A stretch of 5,372 bases of DNA from NCBI GenBank assembly GCA_004297235.1, contig SCUR01000179.1:1-5372 (forward strand), read 5' to 3'. Shown piece by piece: positions 1-5,372 of the stretch. The DNA is from Candidatus Manganitrophaceae bacterium. GTDB lineage: Bacteria; Nitrospirota; Nitrospiria; SBBL01; Manganitrophaceae. How positions within the stretch are numbered: the stretch's first letter is position 1; the number at the start of each line of letters is the position of its first letter. A program made the position numbers and the translations under genes. The notes under the pieces are model-generated. The model was not told the origin of the DNA, ran no database searches, and was given only the letters and a program-made list of their open reading frames with translations.

Positions 1-13
1 GCTCTTCCGATCT
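1..13. other. Residual Illumina adapter sequence at contig edge
   Basis: The window opens with GCTCTTCCGATCT, which is exactly the 13-nt 3' end shared by both TruSeq-type sequencing adapters. It sits at the very first base, where untrimmed read ends are found after assembly. It should not be read as genomic, and the true left end of the genome sequence is base 14 at the earliest. The other edge ends in AGAT, the first four bases of the reverse-complement adapter, but four bases are too few to count as evidence. Confidence 0.93.
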
Positions 14-170
14 GAAGTAATTGCCTCGATCCCTCGAACCGAAAAACGTCCCCCTTCCGGATCTCGGCCTCTCCAAGCAGAAAAGCGGCTCTCCGAGGTT
101 CGGTATTCCGCAGCTCTCAAGACAGCGCACCATCTACCGCCTTCCTTTCTTTCCCGTATAAAAAGGCCAA
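14..170. other. Left-edge stretch downstream of the SWIM gene; no supported gene
   Basis: No recognisable gene is seen here. On the minus strand a short frame starts with ATG at 131-133, 37 bp beyond the SWIM-gene stop. It begins MVRCLESCGIPNLG, has a purine-rich AAGGAAGG tract about six bases upstream, and stays open to the adapter junction. It could be the start of a third operon gene cut by the contig edge. A second minus frame in the same stretch (residues such as FLLGEAEIRKGDVFRF) has equally plausible composition but no good start, so neither frame is convincing. The SWIM gene is followed by GGCC and five Ts, but no compact stem precedes them, so I do not call a terminator. Confidence 0.3.
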
Positions 171-1022
171 TCAGGAACGACGCGGTTTACGCTTTTTCGC
201 TTCGGCCTTTTTCTTTTTCGGCTTCGTCTTGAAGCTCGAGCGCGCCCCCCTCCGGGCGGGACCCTCAGCAGACGGCTGGCCTGATGCGTCCGCCTCCAGC
301 TCGATTCCGAAGAGCGCCGAGAGGTCGGTTGATTCGAGCGCCTTGTCGATTTTCGTGGCGCGCGTGACGGAGGTCGCGGCGCCGGCCGCCGTGATCAACT
401 CGGAATGATCGACGTTTCTAAGCTGAAAGAACAGCTCGGGCTTCTCATCCAGGTGCGCGCCGACGCCATATAGAACGGCGGCGACGTGCTTGCACATGAC
501 CGCGCCGTCCGGGCAGGAACATTCCATCGTGATCTGCTTGGGAGAAGGAAAGAGGCCGCGCTGCTTGCAAGTGATGATTTCCATCACCCCGCGCGCGAAC
601 CTGCCCTGGAGCAGCTCCACCAGAGAGTCGATCTGACCTGCGCACGCCTCGATGACCGTCTTCCAGCGGGTTCGCTCAAGCGACCGGATCGCGATCTCGA
701 CGGTATAGACGGATGAACCGCTGACCAGCGCTGTGATCTCCCCCTTGCCGATCTGAAGGTCGATCACGGAGCCGTTTCTGACATAGGTCCGGCCCCGCGG
801 CAGGCGATTTTCGAAGTCGCTGTATGCTTCCAGGTTGTCGCACCATGCCTTCCCCCAGAATGTCCGGGCGATCGTGCGGCCCTCGATGTGGATGGGGCGG
901 ATGTTCTTCCCCTTCTTCTGAAGGGCGGCGATCTTTTTAGCGGCCTGCCTCCTTCGCTCCGATACCGGAACATACGGTGCCCATCCGCCGTCATATCCGC
1001 CCCAATCACCATACCTTGGCAT
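171..1022 (-). CDS. SWIM zinc-finger protein, partner of the upstream Swi2/Snf2 ATPase
   Basis: A complete 283-residue cytoplasmic protein with no signal peptide or membrane segment. The SWIM motif is CxCx6CxH at C168, C170, C177 and H179, inside ECSCPDGAVMCKHVAAVLYG, and should bind one zinc ion. SWIM domains are known to bind DNA or proteins and in bacteria are often encoded beside, or fused to, Swi2/Snf2 ATPases. The N-terminal half carries the conserved block FWGKAWCDNLEAYSDFENRL (55-74) followed by RGRTYVRNG, a signature seen in this family of stand-alone SWIM proteins. The C-terminal ~30 residues form a Lys/Arg-rich tail (KTKPKKKKAEAKKRK) that could contact nucleic acid. The ATG start is supported by a strong ribosome binding site six bases upstream. 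The gene lies 54 bp after the ATPase stop on the same strand, so co-transcription is likely. Family assignment is firm; the biochemical role is inferred from context. Confidence 0.93.
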   Translation of the reverse strand: MPRYGDWGGYDGGWAPYVPVSERRRQAAKKIAALQKKGKNIRPIHIEGRTIARTFWGKAWCDNLEAYSDFENRLPRGRTYVRNGSVIDLQIGKGEITALVSGSSVYTVEIAIRSLERTRWKTVIEACAGQIDSLVELLQGRFARGVMEIITCKQRGLFPSPKQITMECSCPDGAVMCKHVAAVLYGVGAHLDEKPELFFQLRNVDHSELITAAGAATSVTRATKIDKALESTDLSALFGIELEADASGQPSAEGPARRGARSSFKTKPKKKKAEAKKRKPRRS

Positions 1023-1028
1023 CTGTTT

Positions 1029-1034
1029 CCTCCT
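1029..1034 (-). promoter_or_regulatory. Ribosome binding site of the SWIM gene
   Basis: On the minus strand the sequence reads GGGAGGAGGAAACAG directly before the ATG at 1022. AGGAGG is separated from the start by six bases, close to ideal spacing. The 54-bp gap between the two operon genes holds this site and no obvious terminator or promoter, which supports independent translation of the second gene from a shared transcript. Confidence 0.85.
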
Positions 1035-1076
1035 CCCTTTGATTCCTCCAATGCTGAATAAGCCGGCGCAAGCAGA

Positions 1077-3950
1077 TCAGGATTCCGCGACCGCGCTTCG
1101 GATATCCAGCGAGACAAGTTTGATCAGCTCGTCGTTGGAGAGTTCGGTCAGATTCGCCTCTTGATTCCCCTCCAGGATCTCCCGGGAGAGGCTTTGTTTC
1201 GACGAGATCAGGTCGTCGATCCGCTCCTCGATCGTGCCGCGGCAGATGAATTTGTAGACGAGGACGTTCTTCTTCTGGCCGATCCGGTAGGCGCGGTCGG
1301 TCGCCTGGTTCTCGACCGCCGGGTTCCACCAGCGGTCGAAATGAATCACATGAGAGGCGGCCGTGAGGTTCAACCCGGTCCCGCCCGCCTTAAGCGAGAG
1401 GACGAAATACTGCGGACCTCTTTCATCCTGAAAGGCGTCCACAAGCTCTTTCCGCTTTCCGACCGCGGTCCCGCCGTGAAGCACAAGGCCGGACCTTCCG
1501 AACACCTCCGCCAGAAAACTCGAAAGCGGCCCGGTGATTTCGCGGAACTGGGTAAAGACAAGAACCTTCTCCTGCTTGGCTGCGATCTCCTCGCAGATCT
1601 CCCGCAGGCGGGCGAACTTTCCACTTTCCGCGGGCGGGTAGCGTCCGTCGGAGAGCCACTGCGAGGGATGGTTGCAGATCTGCTTGAAGCGCATCAGATA
1701 GGCCAAAACGACACCCCGGCGCTGGATGCCGTCGATCTTCCCGATCTTTTCCGCCAGCTCCTCCACCGACTGCTGGTAAAGCGCCGCCTGGGTCTTTGTG
1801 AGGGGGCAGTAGGCCGGAAGCTCGCTCTTCTCGGGAAGATCGGCGATGATCCGCTTGTCGGTTTTGAGGCGACGCAGAATATAGGGGCGGACGAGATTCC
1901 GGAGCGCGGCGTAACGCGGTTGGGATTCGCTCGCAGGCAGGGTCCCACCCTGCTTTCTGATGGCCGCCCCATTTTCTAGGCGATCCGCTCCCTTCACGAA
2001 GCGCTCGAACTCCTTGGCCGATCCGAGAAGTCCTGGACAAAGGAAATCGTAGAGAGACCAGAGGTCCGAGAGGCGGTTTTCCATCGGCGTTCCGGTCAGC
2101 GCGATCCGGTGGCGGCCTTTGAGCGTCTTGACGGTGCGGGTCTGTTTGGATCCGGCGTTTTTGATCGCCTGCGCTTCATCGATGACGATGAGACGCCATT
2201 CGGTTTCGGTCAGCCACGGCAGGCGGCCGAGGTATCCGTAGGTCGTGATGACGACATCGGTGGATGAGAACTTCTCCGGGGAGGGATTCTCCAGGTCGCG
2301 GCCCGTTATTCCTGCCGAAACGTCCGAGGGGTGCGCGATGAAGATGCGAAGGCCCGGCGCGAAGCGTGCGATCTCGGATCTCCAATTGCCGATGAGGGAT
2401 GCGGGAACAACCAGCAGGCTCGGCGCGCTCTTCATACGCGGTGTCTCATCCTGCTCATGCAGCGTCCTATCCTGCAGATCCCGCATTCCACCCTGCTCCT
2501 CCCTCTCGCGCTTGAGGAGCAGGAGCAGTGAGAGAACCTGGATCGTCTTGCCCAATCCCATGTCGTCCGCAAGACACCCCCCGAGTCCGAGCCGGTTCAG
2601 CAGCCAGAGCCAGGCAACGCCGACCCGTTGGTACGGTCGAAGGGTGGCTTTGAGGTCGTTCTCCAAGCGCTCGATCCCTTTGAGTTTCCCGTCGGGTTCT
2701 CTGAGCTGCGAAAGTTGCCTGGCAAGCGTCTCCTCCGCGGTGACCTGCGACCATTCGGGTAACAGTTGCGATGTTTGCTCCAGCATATCATCGCTGATTG
2801 CGGCGCCGGAAAGCAGCCGCATCCCCTCGATGAATGAGATCCCGTTTTCTCCGGCCGCCCGCTCGACGGCCTTCCAATGGTCGAGCGCCTCCCGGAGCTT
2901 CTCACGGTCGATCTCGACCCATTTTCCCCGGATCAGCGCGAGCCCCTCCGCGCCCGAAAGGATCTCTCTCAACTCGTTCTCGGTGAGGGTTTCCCCTTCA
3001 AGAGTCAGCTTGACCGAGAAGTCGAGCATCGCATCCACACCCAGGGTCGATCCCCTCTTTCCTCCGATCGTGACCGATACTTGGGGGCGCGGCGGCCGCC
3101 GCGCTTTCCACCAGTTCGGGACCCGAACGATCACGCCCGAAGACTCGAAGAGCGGGATGTCGTTCAGGAACCGGAACGCCTCCCGCGGGCGCCATGCGAG
3201 CGGGTGGAAGATCTCCCCCGAGTCGACGAGTTCCTTGAGGAAGAGGCTCTCTTTAGCGGCTTTCTGGACGGGAAGAAGAAGTTGCAGGAGCCGGGCCCGG
3301 TTCTGTTCGCCTGCGTACTCCTGAAGGGCCTTCCCGAGCGGAAGATGTTGCGCCTTCCCCAGGGCCGAGAGTCTGTGACTGTAGGTCGCAAGAAACGCGA
3401 AGGGGGCGTTCTCGTTCCCCTTGTTCTCCGCTAGATGGAAGCAGACGCGACCGACAAGGTTCCACGCAGGGCCATGGCGCTCAAAGAAGGGCTGGACGCG
3501 GCCGCCGCTCTTTCCCAACTCGTCCTGAAAGACGCCGCGAAGCGCCTCCCAGATTCCCGCGAGAACATCGGCGGAAAGGTACTCGGCCCCTACCATCGGG
3601 GGAGCGGCGCCCGCAAACCTCCCAAGCTCTTCGAGCGGGGGTGGCAATTCGACGGCGTCGTGGGGTCCTACTTCCGAAAGCCCCGGCAACGCGCAAAGGC
3701 GCGTAAAAAAGAGGCGGCTGAAGTCACGCCAGTACCCGAGATCCGGCGGAAGTTCGGTTGCGATCTCGGAGAGTCCCAGATGCAGGAGTCCATGCTCCCC
3801 GCCGCAAGCAAAAGCACTCTTGATCGGTTCAGAGACAATAGCGGCCGCCTGCGGGAGAAGGTACACTCTCCCCTGAGGCGAAAGCGCGACCGTGACCTTC
3901 TGGAAATGGTTGGAGGTAGGCACGGAAACCATATCGGATTGCCGGCTCAT
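1077..3950 (-). CDS. Swi2/Snf2-family DEAD/DEAH-box ATPase with DUF3670-like N-terminal region
   Basis: A complete 957-residue superfamily-2 ATPase, expected to translocate on double-stranded DNA and displace or remodel bound proteins; it is not expected to unwind DNA as a true helicase. The C-terminal half holds motif I DDMGLGKT (462-469), Ia LLVVPASLIGNW (512-523), II DEAQ (591-594), III LTGTPMENRLSDLWSL (618-633), the RPYILRRLKTD block (688-698), KVLVFTQF (795-802), V AGGTGLNL (855-862) and VI QATDRAYRIGQ (882-892, with R886 and R889). All catalytic residues are present. The N-terminal ~430 residues match the pattern of the bacterial SNF2-associated region (DUF3670), including ALIRGKWVEIDREKLREAL near 338-356. 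Two loops are longer than usual for the family, at about 481-509 and 656-680; both contain copies of a 21-bp repeat (listed separately). The start chosen is M1; M7 is possible but lacks a binding site. The gene lies first in an operon with the SWIM gene. Cellular role, repair or chromosome maintenance, is inferred. Confidence 0.95.
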   Translation of the reverse strand: MSRQSDMVSVPTSNHFQKVTVALSPQGRVYLLPQAAAIVSEPIKSAFACGGEHGLLHLGLSEIATELPPDLGYWRDFSRLFFTRLCALPGLSEVGPHDAVELPPPLEELGRFAGAAPPMVGAEYLSADVLAGIWEALRGVFQDELGKSGGRVQPFFERHGPAWNLVGRVCFHLAENKGNENAPFAFLATYSHRLSALGKAQHLPLGKALQEYAGEQNRARLLQLLLPVQKAAKESLFLKELVDSGEIFHPLAWRPREAFRFLNDIPLFESSGVIVRVPNWWKARRPPRPQVSVTIGGKRGSTLGVDAMLDFSVKLTLEGETLTENELREILSGAEGLALIRGKWVEIDREKLREALDHWKAVERAAGENGISFIEGMRLLSGAAISDDMLEQTSQLLPEWSQVTAEETLARQLSQLREPDGKLKGIERLENDLKATLRPYQRVGVAWLWLLNRLGLGGCLADDMGLGKTIQVLSLLLLLKREREEQGGMRDLQDRTLHEQDETPRMKSAPSLLVVPASLIGNWRSEIARFAPGLRIFIAHPSDVSAGITGRDLENPSPEKFSSTDVVITTYGYLGRLPWLTETEWRLIVIDEAQAIKNAGSKQTRTVKTLKGRHRIALTGTPMENRLSDLWSLYDFLCPGLLGSAKEFERFVKGADRLENGAAIRKQGGTLPASESQPRYAALRNLVRPYILRRLKTDKRIIADLPEKSELPAYCPLTKTQAALYQQSVEELAEKIGKIDGIQRRGVVLAYLMRFKQICNHPSQWLSDGRYPPAESGKFARLREICEEIAAKQEKVLVFTQFREITGPLSSFLAEVFGRSGLVLHGGTAVGKRKELVDAFQDERGPQYFVLSLKAGGTGLNLTAASHVIHFDRWWNPAVENQATDRAYRIGQKKNVLVYKFICRGTIEERIDDLISSKQSLSREILEGNQEANLTELSNDELIKLVSLDIRSAVAES
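1933..1953 (-). repeat. Fourth copy of the 21-bp repeat, with a perfect 17-bp hairpin, inside the ATPase gene
   Basis: Bases 1937-1953 form a perfect inverted repeat, GCAGGGT-ccc-ACCCTGC (7-bp arms, 3-nt centre). Read on the minus strand, 1933-1953 matches the middle copy of the tandem array at 2434-2496 at 16 of 21 positions, including GCAGG, GGAC and CTGC in register. It is in the same reading phase as the array (starts one base before a CAG codon) and encodes QGGTLPA, residues 667-673. It lies in an extra loop of roughly 18 residues just before the RPYILRRLKTD block. The same element in two loops of one gene points to a dispersed coding repeat, not chance. Confidence 0.65.
2434..2496 (-). 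repeat. Three tandem 21-bp repeats (seven-residue units) in a loop of the ATPase
   Basis: On the minus strand three adjoining 21-bp units begin at 2496, 2475 and 2454. Each starts GCAGGRTRRRAY (GCAGGGTGGAAT, GCAGGATAGGAC, GCAGGATGAGAC) and diverges in its second half. The unit length is a multiple of three, so the frame is kept: the units encode QGGMRDL, QDRTLHE and QDETPRM, residues 486-506. This falls between helicase motifs I and Ia, where relatives usually have a linker of about a dozen residues. The array therefore accounts for nearly all of the extra length there. It should be a polar, solvent-exposed loop that does not disturb the ATP site. Confidence 0.7.
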
Positions 3951-3961
3951 CGACGTTTAAG

Positions 3962-3966
3962 CTCCT
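3962..3966 (-). promoter_or_regulatory. Probable ribosome binding site of the Swi2/Snf2 ATPase gene
   Basis: Minus-strand sequence before the ATG at 3950 reads CCAGGAGCTTAAACGTCG. The AGGAG core is 11 bases from the start, a little further than ideal but the only candidate nearby, and it favours M1 over the internal M7. The ~100-bp intergenic region behind it shows no confident -35/-10 pair on this strand. Confidence 0.5.
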
Positions 3967-4050
3967 GGCGGAGTTTTATCACAAATAGGATTCAGGAACA
4001 AGGAGGCTACTGAAAGAGGTTCCCATGCACCAGGGAATGATAGGTTCGCA

Positions 4051-4396
4051 ATGGGCAGGGACATTCTCCTGGTGAACAATGAGCCGCTCATTTTTGATCT
4101 GCTTTCCGGATCCGGCTACCGGGTCGATCTGATCTCGGATGCGATGGCCGCACTCGCAAAGTGGACGATGAGAGATATGACGCATATCCTGTATGCGGAT
4201 GCCGGAGTCGGACGGAAAAATCTTGTTCGAGAAAATCAAAGAGCGATCAGCGGTTTGGGAAGCCCGGATTATCTTCGCGACGGAGGGGTCTGGCGGACCC
4301 AACCTCTCCGCATGTCTCTGTGTCTCATCGAACAGGTCGTCGGCTCTCTTCTCTTTAATCACCCTCTTATTGAGATACCGTGTCAGAATCCCCTAG
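4051..4396 (+). pseudogene. Frameshifted response-regulator receiver domain (CheY-like) remnant
   Basis: Two overlapping plus-strand frames together make one receiver domain. The first, from ATG 4051, reads MGRDILLVNNEPLIFDLL then SGYRVDL and AALAKW, matching beta1-alpha1-beta2-alpha2, and ends in HIL at 4191. The match resumes one base later in another frame (from 4193) as MRMPESDGKILFEKIKERS, then ARIIFATEG, then FSLITLL, ending at a TAG at 4394-4396. In the family the beta3 strand reads like L-x-D-x-R-M-P; here the Cys-Asp pair carrying the phosphoacceptor is absent exactly at the junction, which a 5-base deletion would explain. The acidic Mg-binding pair is Asn9-Asn10 instead of Asp-Asp, and the Lys of the KPF motif is missing. 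A phosphorylated, functional product is not possible. A good AAGGAGG lies at 4000-4006 but is 18 bases from the next ATG (4025), in a different frame, so the original start may also be damaged. No output domain is seen. Confidence 0.8.
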
Positions 4397-4401
4397 GATT
4401 C
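4386..4401. repeat. Short perfect inverted repeat at the end of the receiver remnant
   Basis: GAATCC-ccta-GGATTC is a perfect 6-bp stem with a 4-nt loop that includes the final TAG of the receiver remnant. No T-run follows on either strand, so it is not a standard intrinsic terminator. Its position between two convergent genes makes a transcription-end role conceivable, but a 6-bp arm is short enough to arise by chance. Confidence 0.3.
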
Positions 4402-4422
4402 CACACAGAGGAGATGTCGGAG

Positions 4423-4442
4423 CGGTCCTCCCGAAACGACCG
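4423..4442. terminator. Weak hairpin between the convergent receiver and histone frames
   Basis: CGGTC at 4423-4427 pairs with GACCG at 4438-4442 across a 10-base loop, immediately after the last codon of the minus-strand histone frame. There is no U-run, so it would at best be a weak or factor-dependent transcription end for the histone gene. Chance pairing is quite possible. Confidence 0.2.
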
Positions 4443-4443
4443 G

Positions 4444-4626
4444 CTAAGGCAGGTCTCGCTCCTTCACCGTCTTTCGCTTGTCCATCCGGGCACGCTCGAT
4501 CGCTTCCAAACACATTTTCTTGACCTGCTAGCTTAAAACCTCAAGAAACTCGCCGGAAGTGTTAAATCCCGATTTTTCGTGAATGAAATTTTTCACCTTC
4601 GAACTGACCACCAGAATATCCGACAT
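4444..4626 (-). pseudogene. Bacterial single-histone-fold protein gene interrupted by an in-frame TAG
   Basis: From ATG 4626 the minus strand encodes MSDILVVSSKVKNFIHEKSG then FNTSGEFLEVLS, hits TAG at 4528-4530 (codon 33), then continues in the same frame as QVKKMCLEAIERARMDKRKT then VKERDLP to a TAG at 4444-4446. Joined, the 60 residues match short bacterial histones: an SKVK alpha1 segment, an NTS loop, a long alpha2, and RKTVKERD, the counterpart of RKTIKAED in archaeal HMfB, whose Arg-Thr and Asp form the conserved loop pair of the histone fold. Family members of this length (such as the Bdellovibrio Bd0055 type) dimerise and bind DNA. The stop falls in the middle of alpha2, so the 32-residue product could not fold alone. 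TAG is one base from AAG, GAG or CAG, all fitting codons there. The strong ribosome binding site and otherwise clean sequence suggest recent loss, an error, or suppression. An internal ATG (codon 38) could restart only a 23-residue tail. Confidence 0.8.
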
Positions 4627-4632
4627 CCCCTT

Positions 4633-4639
4633 CCTCCTT
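4633..4639 (-). promoter_or_regulatory. Strong ribosome binding site of the histone-fold gene
   Basis: Minus-strand sequence reads ATAAGGAGGAAGGGG directly before the ATG at 4626. AAGGAGG is a full anti-16S match with a six-base spacer. Such a site argues that the 60-codon frame is, or was until recently, a highly translated gene and not a chance ORF. Confidence 0.8.
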
Positions 4640-5229
4640 ATGATTAAAAATTGAGACCATAACCGATGGAATCTCTTCAGTGTTTTTCTCCCTCTTTTCT
4701 ACCAAGGATCCTCTCCTCCTCCGAAATACAGCCGGTGTAGAGACCGACAGATCCGGCAGTAGCGCATCACAAGCGGCGGGCTCACCTCGGGCTAGGCAAG
4801 ACCGGAGAGAAGCTCTACGACCCGATTCTGAAGCTTTGTTCTGTGGAATATCACTTCCGGATCGTCCACAGATGGGTTATCAGAACAACGACGGCGAGGA
4901 AATAATCCGGGGGCCCCTCTCCAGAGTTCAGATCCGCCTGTGACGCTCCCCCATCCCAAGATCCAATGGCCAATGAAGTCATGGGGCAACTTCTCATCGG
5001 TTCTTTCCATCGGCCGGATCGCGGCATCGATCCCTGCCGATCCGACCGCCGCAGCCTCCATCCATGCTTGCCGGCTTGTATTTGAAGTCGAAGGGGGCGC
5101 GGCGATAATATCGAGCAACGCAACTCTGTCAAGGCCCAGGAAGACCAAACGGGGGAGTTGTTCTTCCACGACAGACCTTGATTGCTACCTAAGTAAAGAG
5201 CAGCCTGACGGTAAAAACGCACTAGACTG
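4640..5229. other. Unresolved stretch, probably degenerate; no recognisable gene
   Basis: Several overlapping frames are open on both strands and none is recognised. The best minus-strand frame runs from GTG 5169 to TAG 4792-4794 (125 codons; segments include LPRLVFLGLDRVALLDII and ERTDEKLPHDFIGHWILGW). It continues in the same frame past that TAG for 31 more codons to a second TAG, with a CRIC (CxxC) pair in MRYCRICRSLHRL. It lacks a ribosome binding site. On the plus strand a short frame near 4780-4900 (GLGKTGEKLYDPILKL) also has coding-like codons, and a second minus frame ends in a hydrophobic stretch DYFLAVVVLITHLW. These conflicting signals fit decayed or unusual coding DNA beside two pseudogenes. 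I assign no function. Confidence 0.35.
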
Positions 5230-5372
5230 ATGATATTTCGTTACGATAAAAGTGAACGTACACCTTTATAGAGAAAATAAATTGGAAATAGGGATAAGTT
5301 ATGTTTCCATGAGAATTGTGCTGGGTCCTTCCGATTTGATCATCGGTTCCTAAATTTCCATCTCGCTCAGAT
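5230..5372. other. AT-rich right-edge region without a supported gene
   Basis: Composition shifts to AT-rich after about 5230, as expected for an intergenic or promoter region in a GC-rich genome. A minus-strand frame is open from the right edge to a TAG just past 5230 (about 47 codons), but its residues (for example FQFIFSIKVYVHFYRN) resemble translated AT-rich non-coding DNA. A small CCGAT/ATCGG hairpin lies at 5331-5346. Apart from the palindrome listed separately, nothing else is supported. Confidence 0.35.
5246..5269. promoter_or_regulatory. 24-bp imperfect palindrome, possible operator
   Basis: Arms ATAAAAGTGAAC and GTACACCTTTAT are reverse complements at 10 of 12 pairs (mismatches only at 5251/5264 and 5255/5260), with no loop and a central ACGT. 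Two-fold symmetry over about two helical turns is the usual shape of a site for a dimeric regulator. It lies where the sequence turns AT-rich, and the minus strand has TATAAA (5270-5265) overlapping its edge, though no matching -35 was found. I do not recognise the regulator. The gene it would control may lie beyond the right edge or be lost. Confidence 0.4.

Noticed and set aside
2245..3324. Long plus-strand open frame (359 codons) opposite the ATPase gene
   Set aside because: It is antisense to a gene with every Swi2/Snf2 motif, and its product is Ser/Arg/Pro-rich as expected for the opposite strand of GC-rich coding DNA. The other plus-strand frames at 1161-1979, 2877-3434 and 3435-4013 fall for the same reason.
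3932..3950. Alternative ATPase start at the internal Met7
   Set aside because: There is no Shine-Dalgarno-like sequence at proper distance before it, while M1 has AGGAG upstream.
4397..4536. Continuation of the first receiver frame to a stop at 4536
   Set aside because: Similarity to receivers ends at the frame break near 4191. The rest of that frame is out of phase with the receiver and then runs antisense to the histone-fold gene.
4643..4648. TTTAAT as a -10 box for the histone-fold gene
   Set aside because: It is only four bases from the ribosome binding site, so transcription would start within that site, and the sequence 17 bases upstream (TTCCAT) is a poor -35.
4444..4794. Reassignment of TAG to an amino acid across the organism
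   Set aside because: Tempting because several TAG codons interrupt otherwise good frames here, but the two intact genes end in TGA and tell nothing about TAG, and the histone and receiver frames also end at TAG. No suppressor tRNA or recoding signal is visible, so local decay or error is simpler.
4680..5230. Plus-strand frames at 4680-4943 and 4940-5230 as genes
   Set aside because: No ribosome binding sites, no recognisable domain, and equally good or better open frames on the other strand.
1..5372. tRNA, rRNA, CRISPR array, insertion sequence or defence cassette
   Set aside because: No T-arm consensus with a pairing acceptor stem, no regularly spaced repeats with unique spacers, and no transposase or integrase residues were found. 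The Swi2/Snf2-SWIM pair lacks the methylase or nuclease partners of known Snf2-containing defence systems in this window.

Overview
The window looks like the end of a bacterial metagenomic contig. Coding DNA is GC-rich, Shine-Dalgarno sites are strong and genes are closely spaced. Bases 1-13 are not biological: they match the 13-nt end shared by Illumina TruSeq-type adapters, so the left edge is a library or assembly artefact. The lineage cannot be fixed from this stretch. A minimal bacterial histone-fold gene beside receiver-domain and Swi2/Snf2 genes would fit groups such as Nitrospirota, NC10 or the former Deltaproteobacteria; that is inference only.

Left and centre (171-3950, minus strand) hold two intact genes in one likely operon. 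A 957-residue Swi2/Snf2-family ATPase is followed after 54 bp by a 283-residue SWIM zinc-finger protein with its own strong ribosome binding site. The ATPase has all the diagnostic helicase motifs and a DUF3670-like N-terminal half. It carries two extra loops that contain copies of one 21-bp repeat family: three tandem copies at 2434-2496 and one, holding a perfect 17-bp hairpin, at 1933-1953. The two proteins probably act together on DNA, with the ATPase as a double-stranded DNA translocase or remodeller and the SWIM protein as a DNA- or protein-binding partner.

The right part (3961-5372) is a decaying region. A plus-strand response-regulator receiver domain (4051-4396) has a frameshift exactly at its phosphoacceptor aspartate, and its acidic pair has become Asn-Asn. 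Convergent to it, on the minus strand at 4444-4626, is a 60-codon frame that reads as a single-histone-fold protein of the short bacterial histone type, with a textbook ribosome binding site but an in-frame TAG at codon 33. Both stop-delimited halves match the histone fold. It may be a fresh nonsense mutation, a base error, or a read-through case. The stretch 4640-5230 has no recognisable intact gene, only a weak interrupted minus-strand frame. The last ~140 bases turn AT-rich and carry a 24-bp imperfect palindrome that could be an operator.

The most notable points are the amber-interrupted bacterial histone near a Swi2/Snf2 ATPase, the protein-coding 21-bp repeat inserted twice in that ATPase, and the receiver pseudogene stripped of its catalytic residues.
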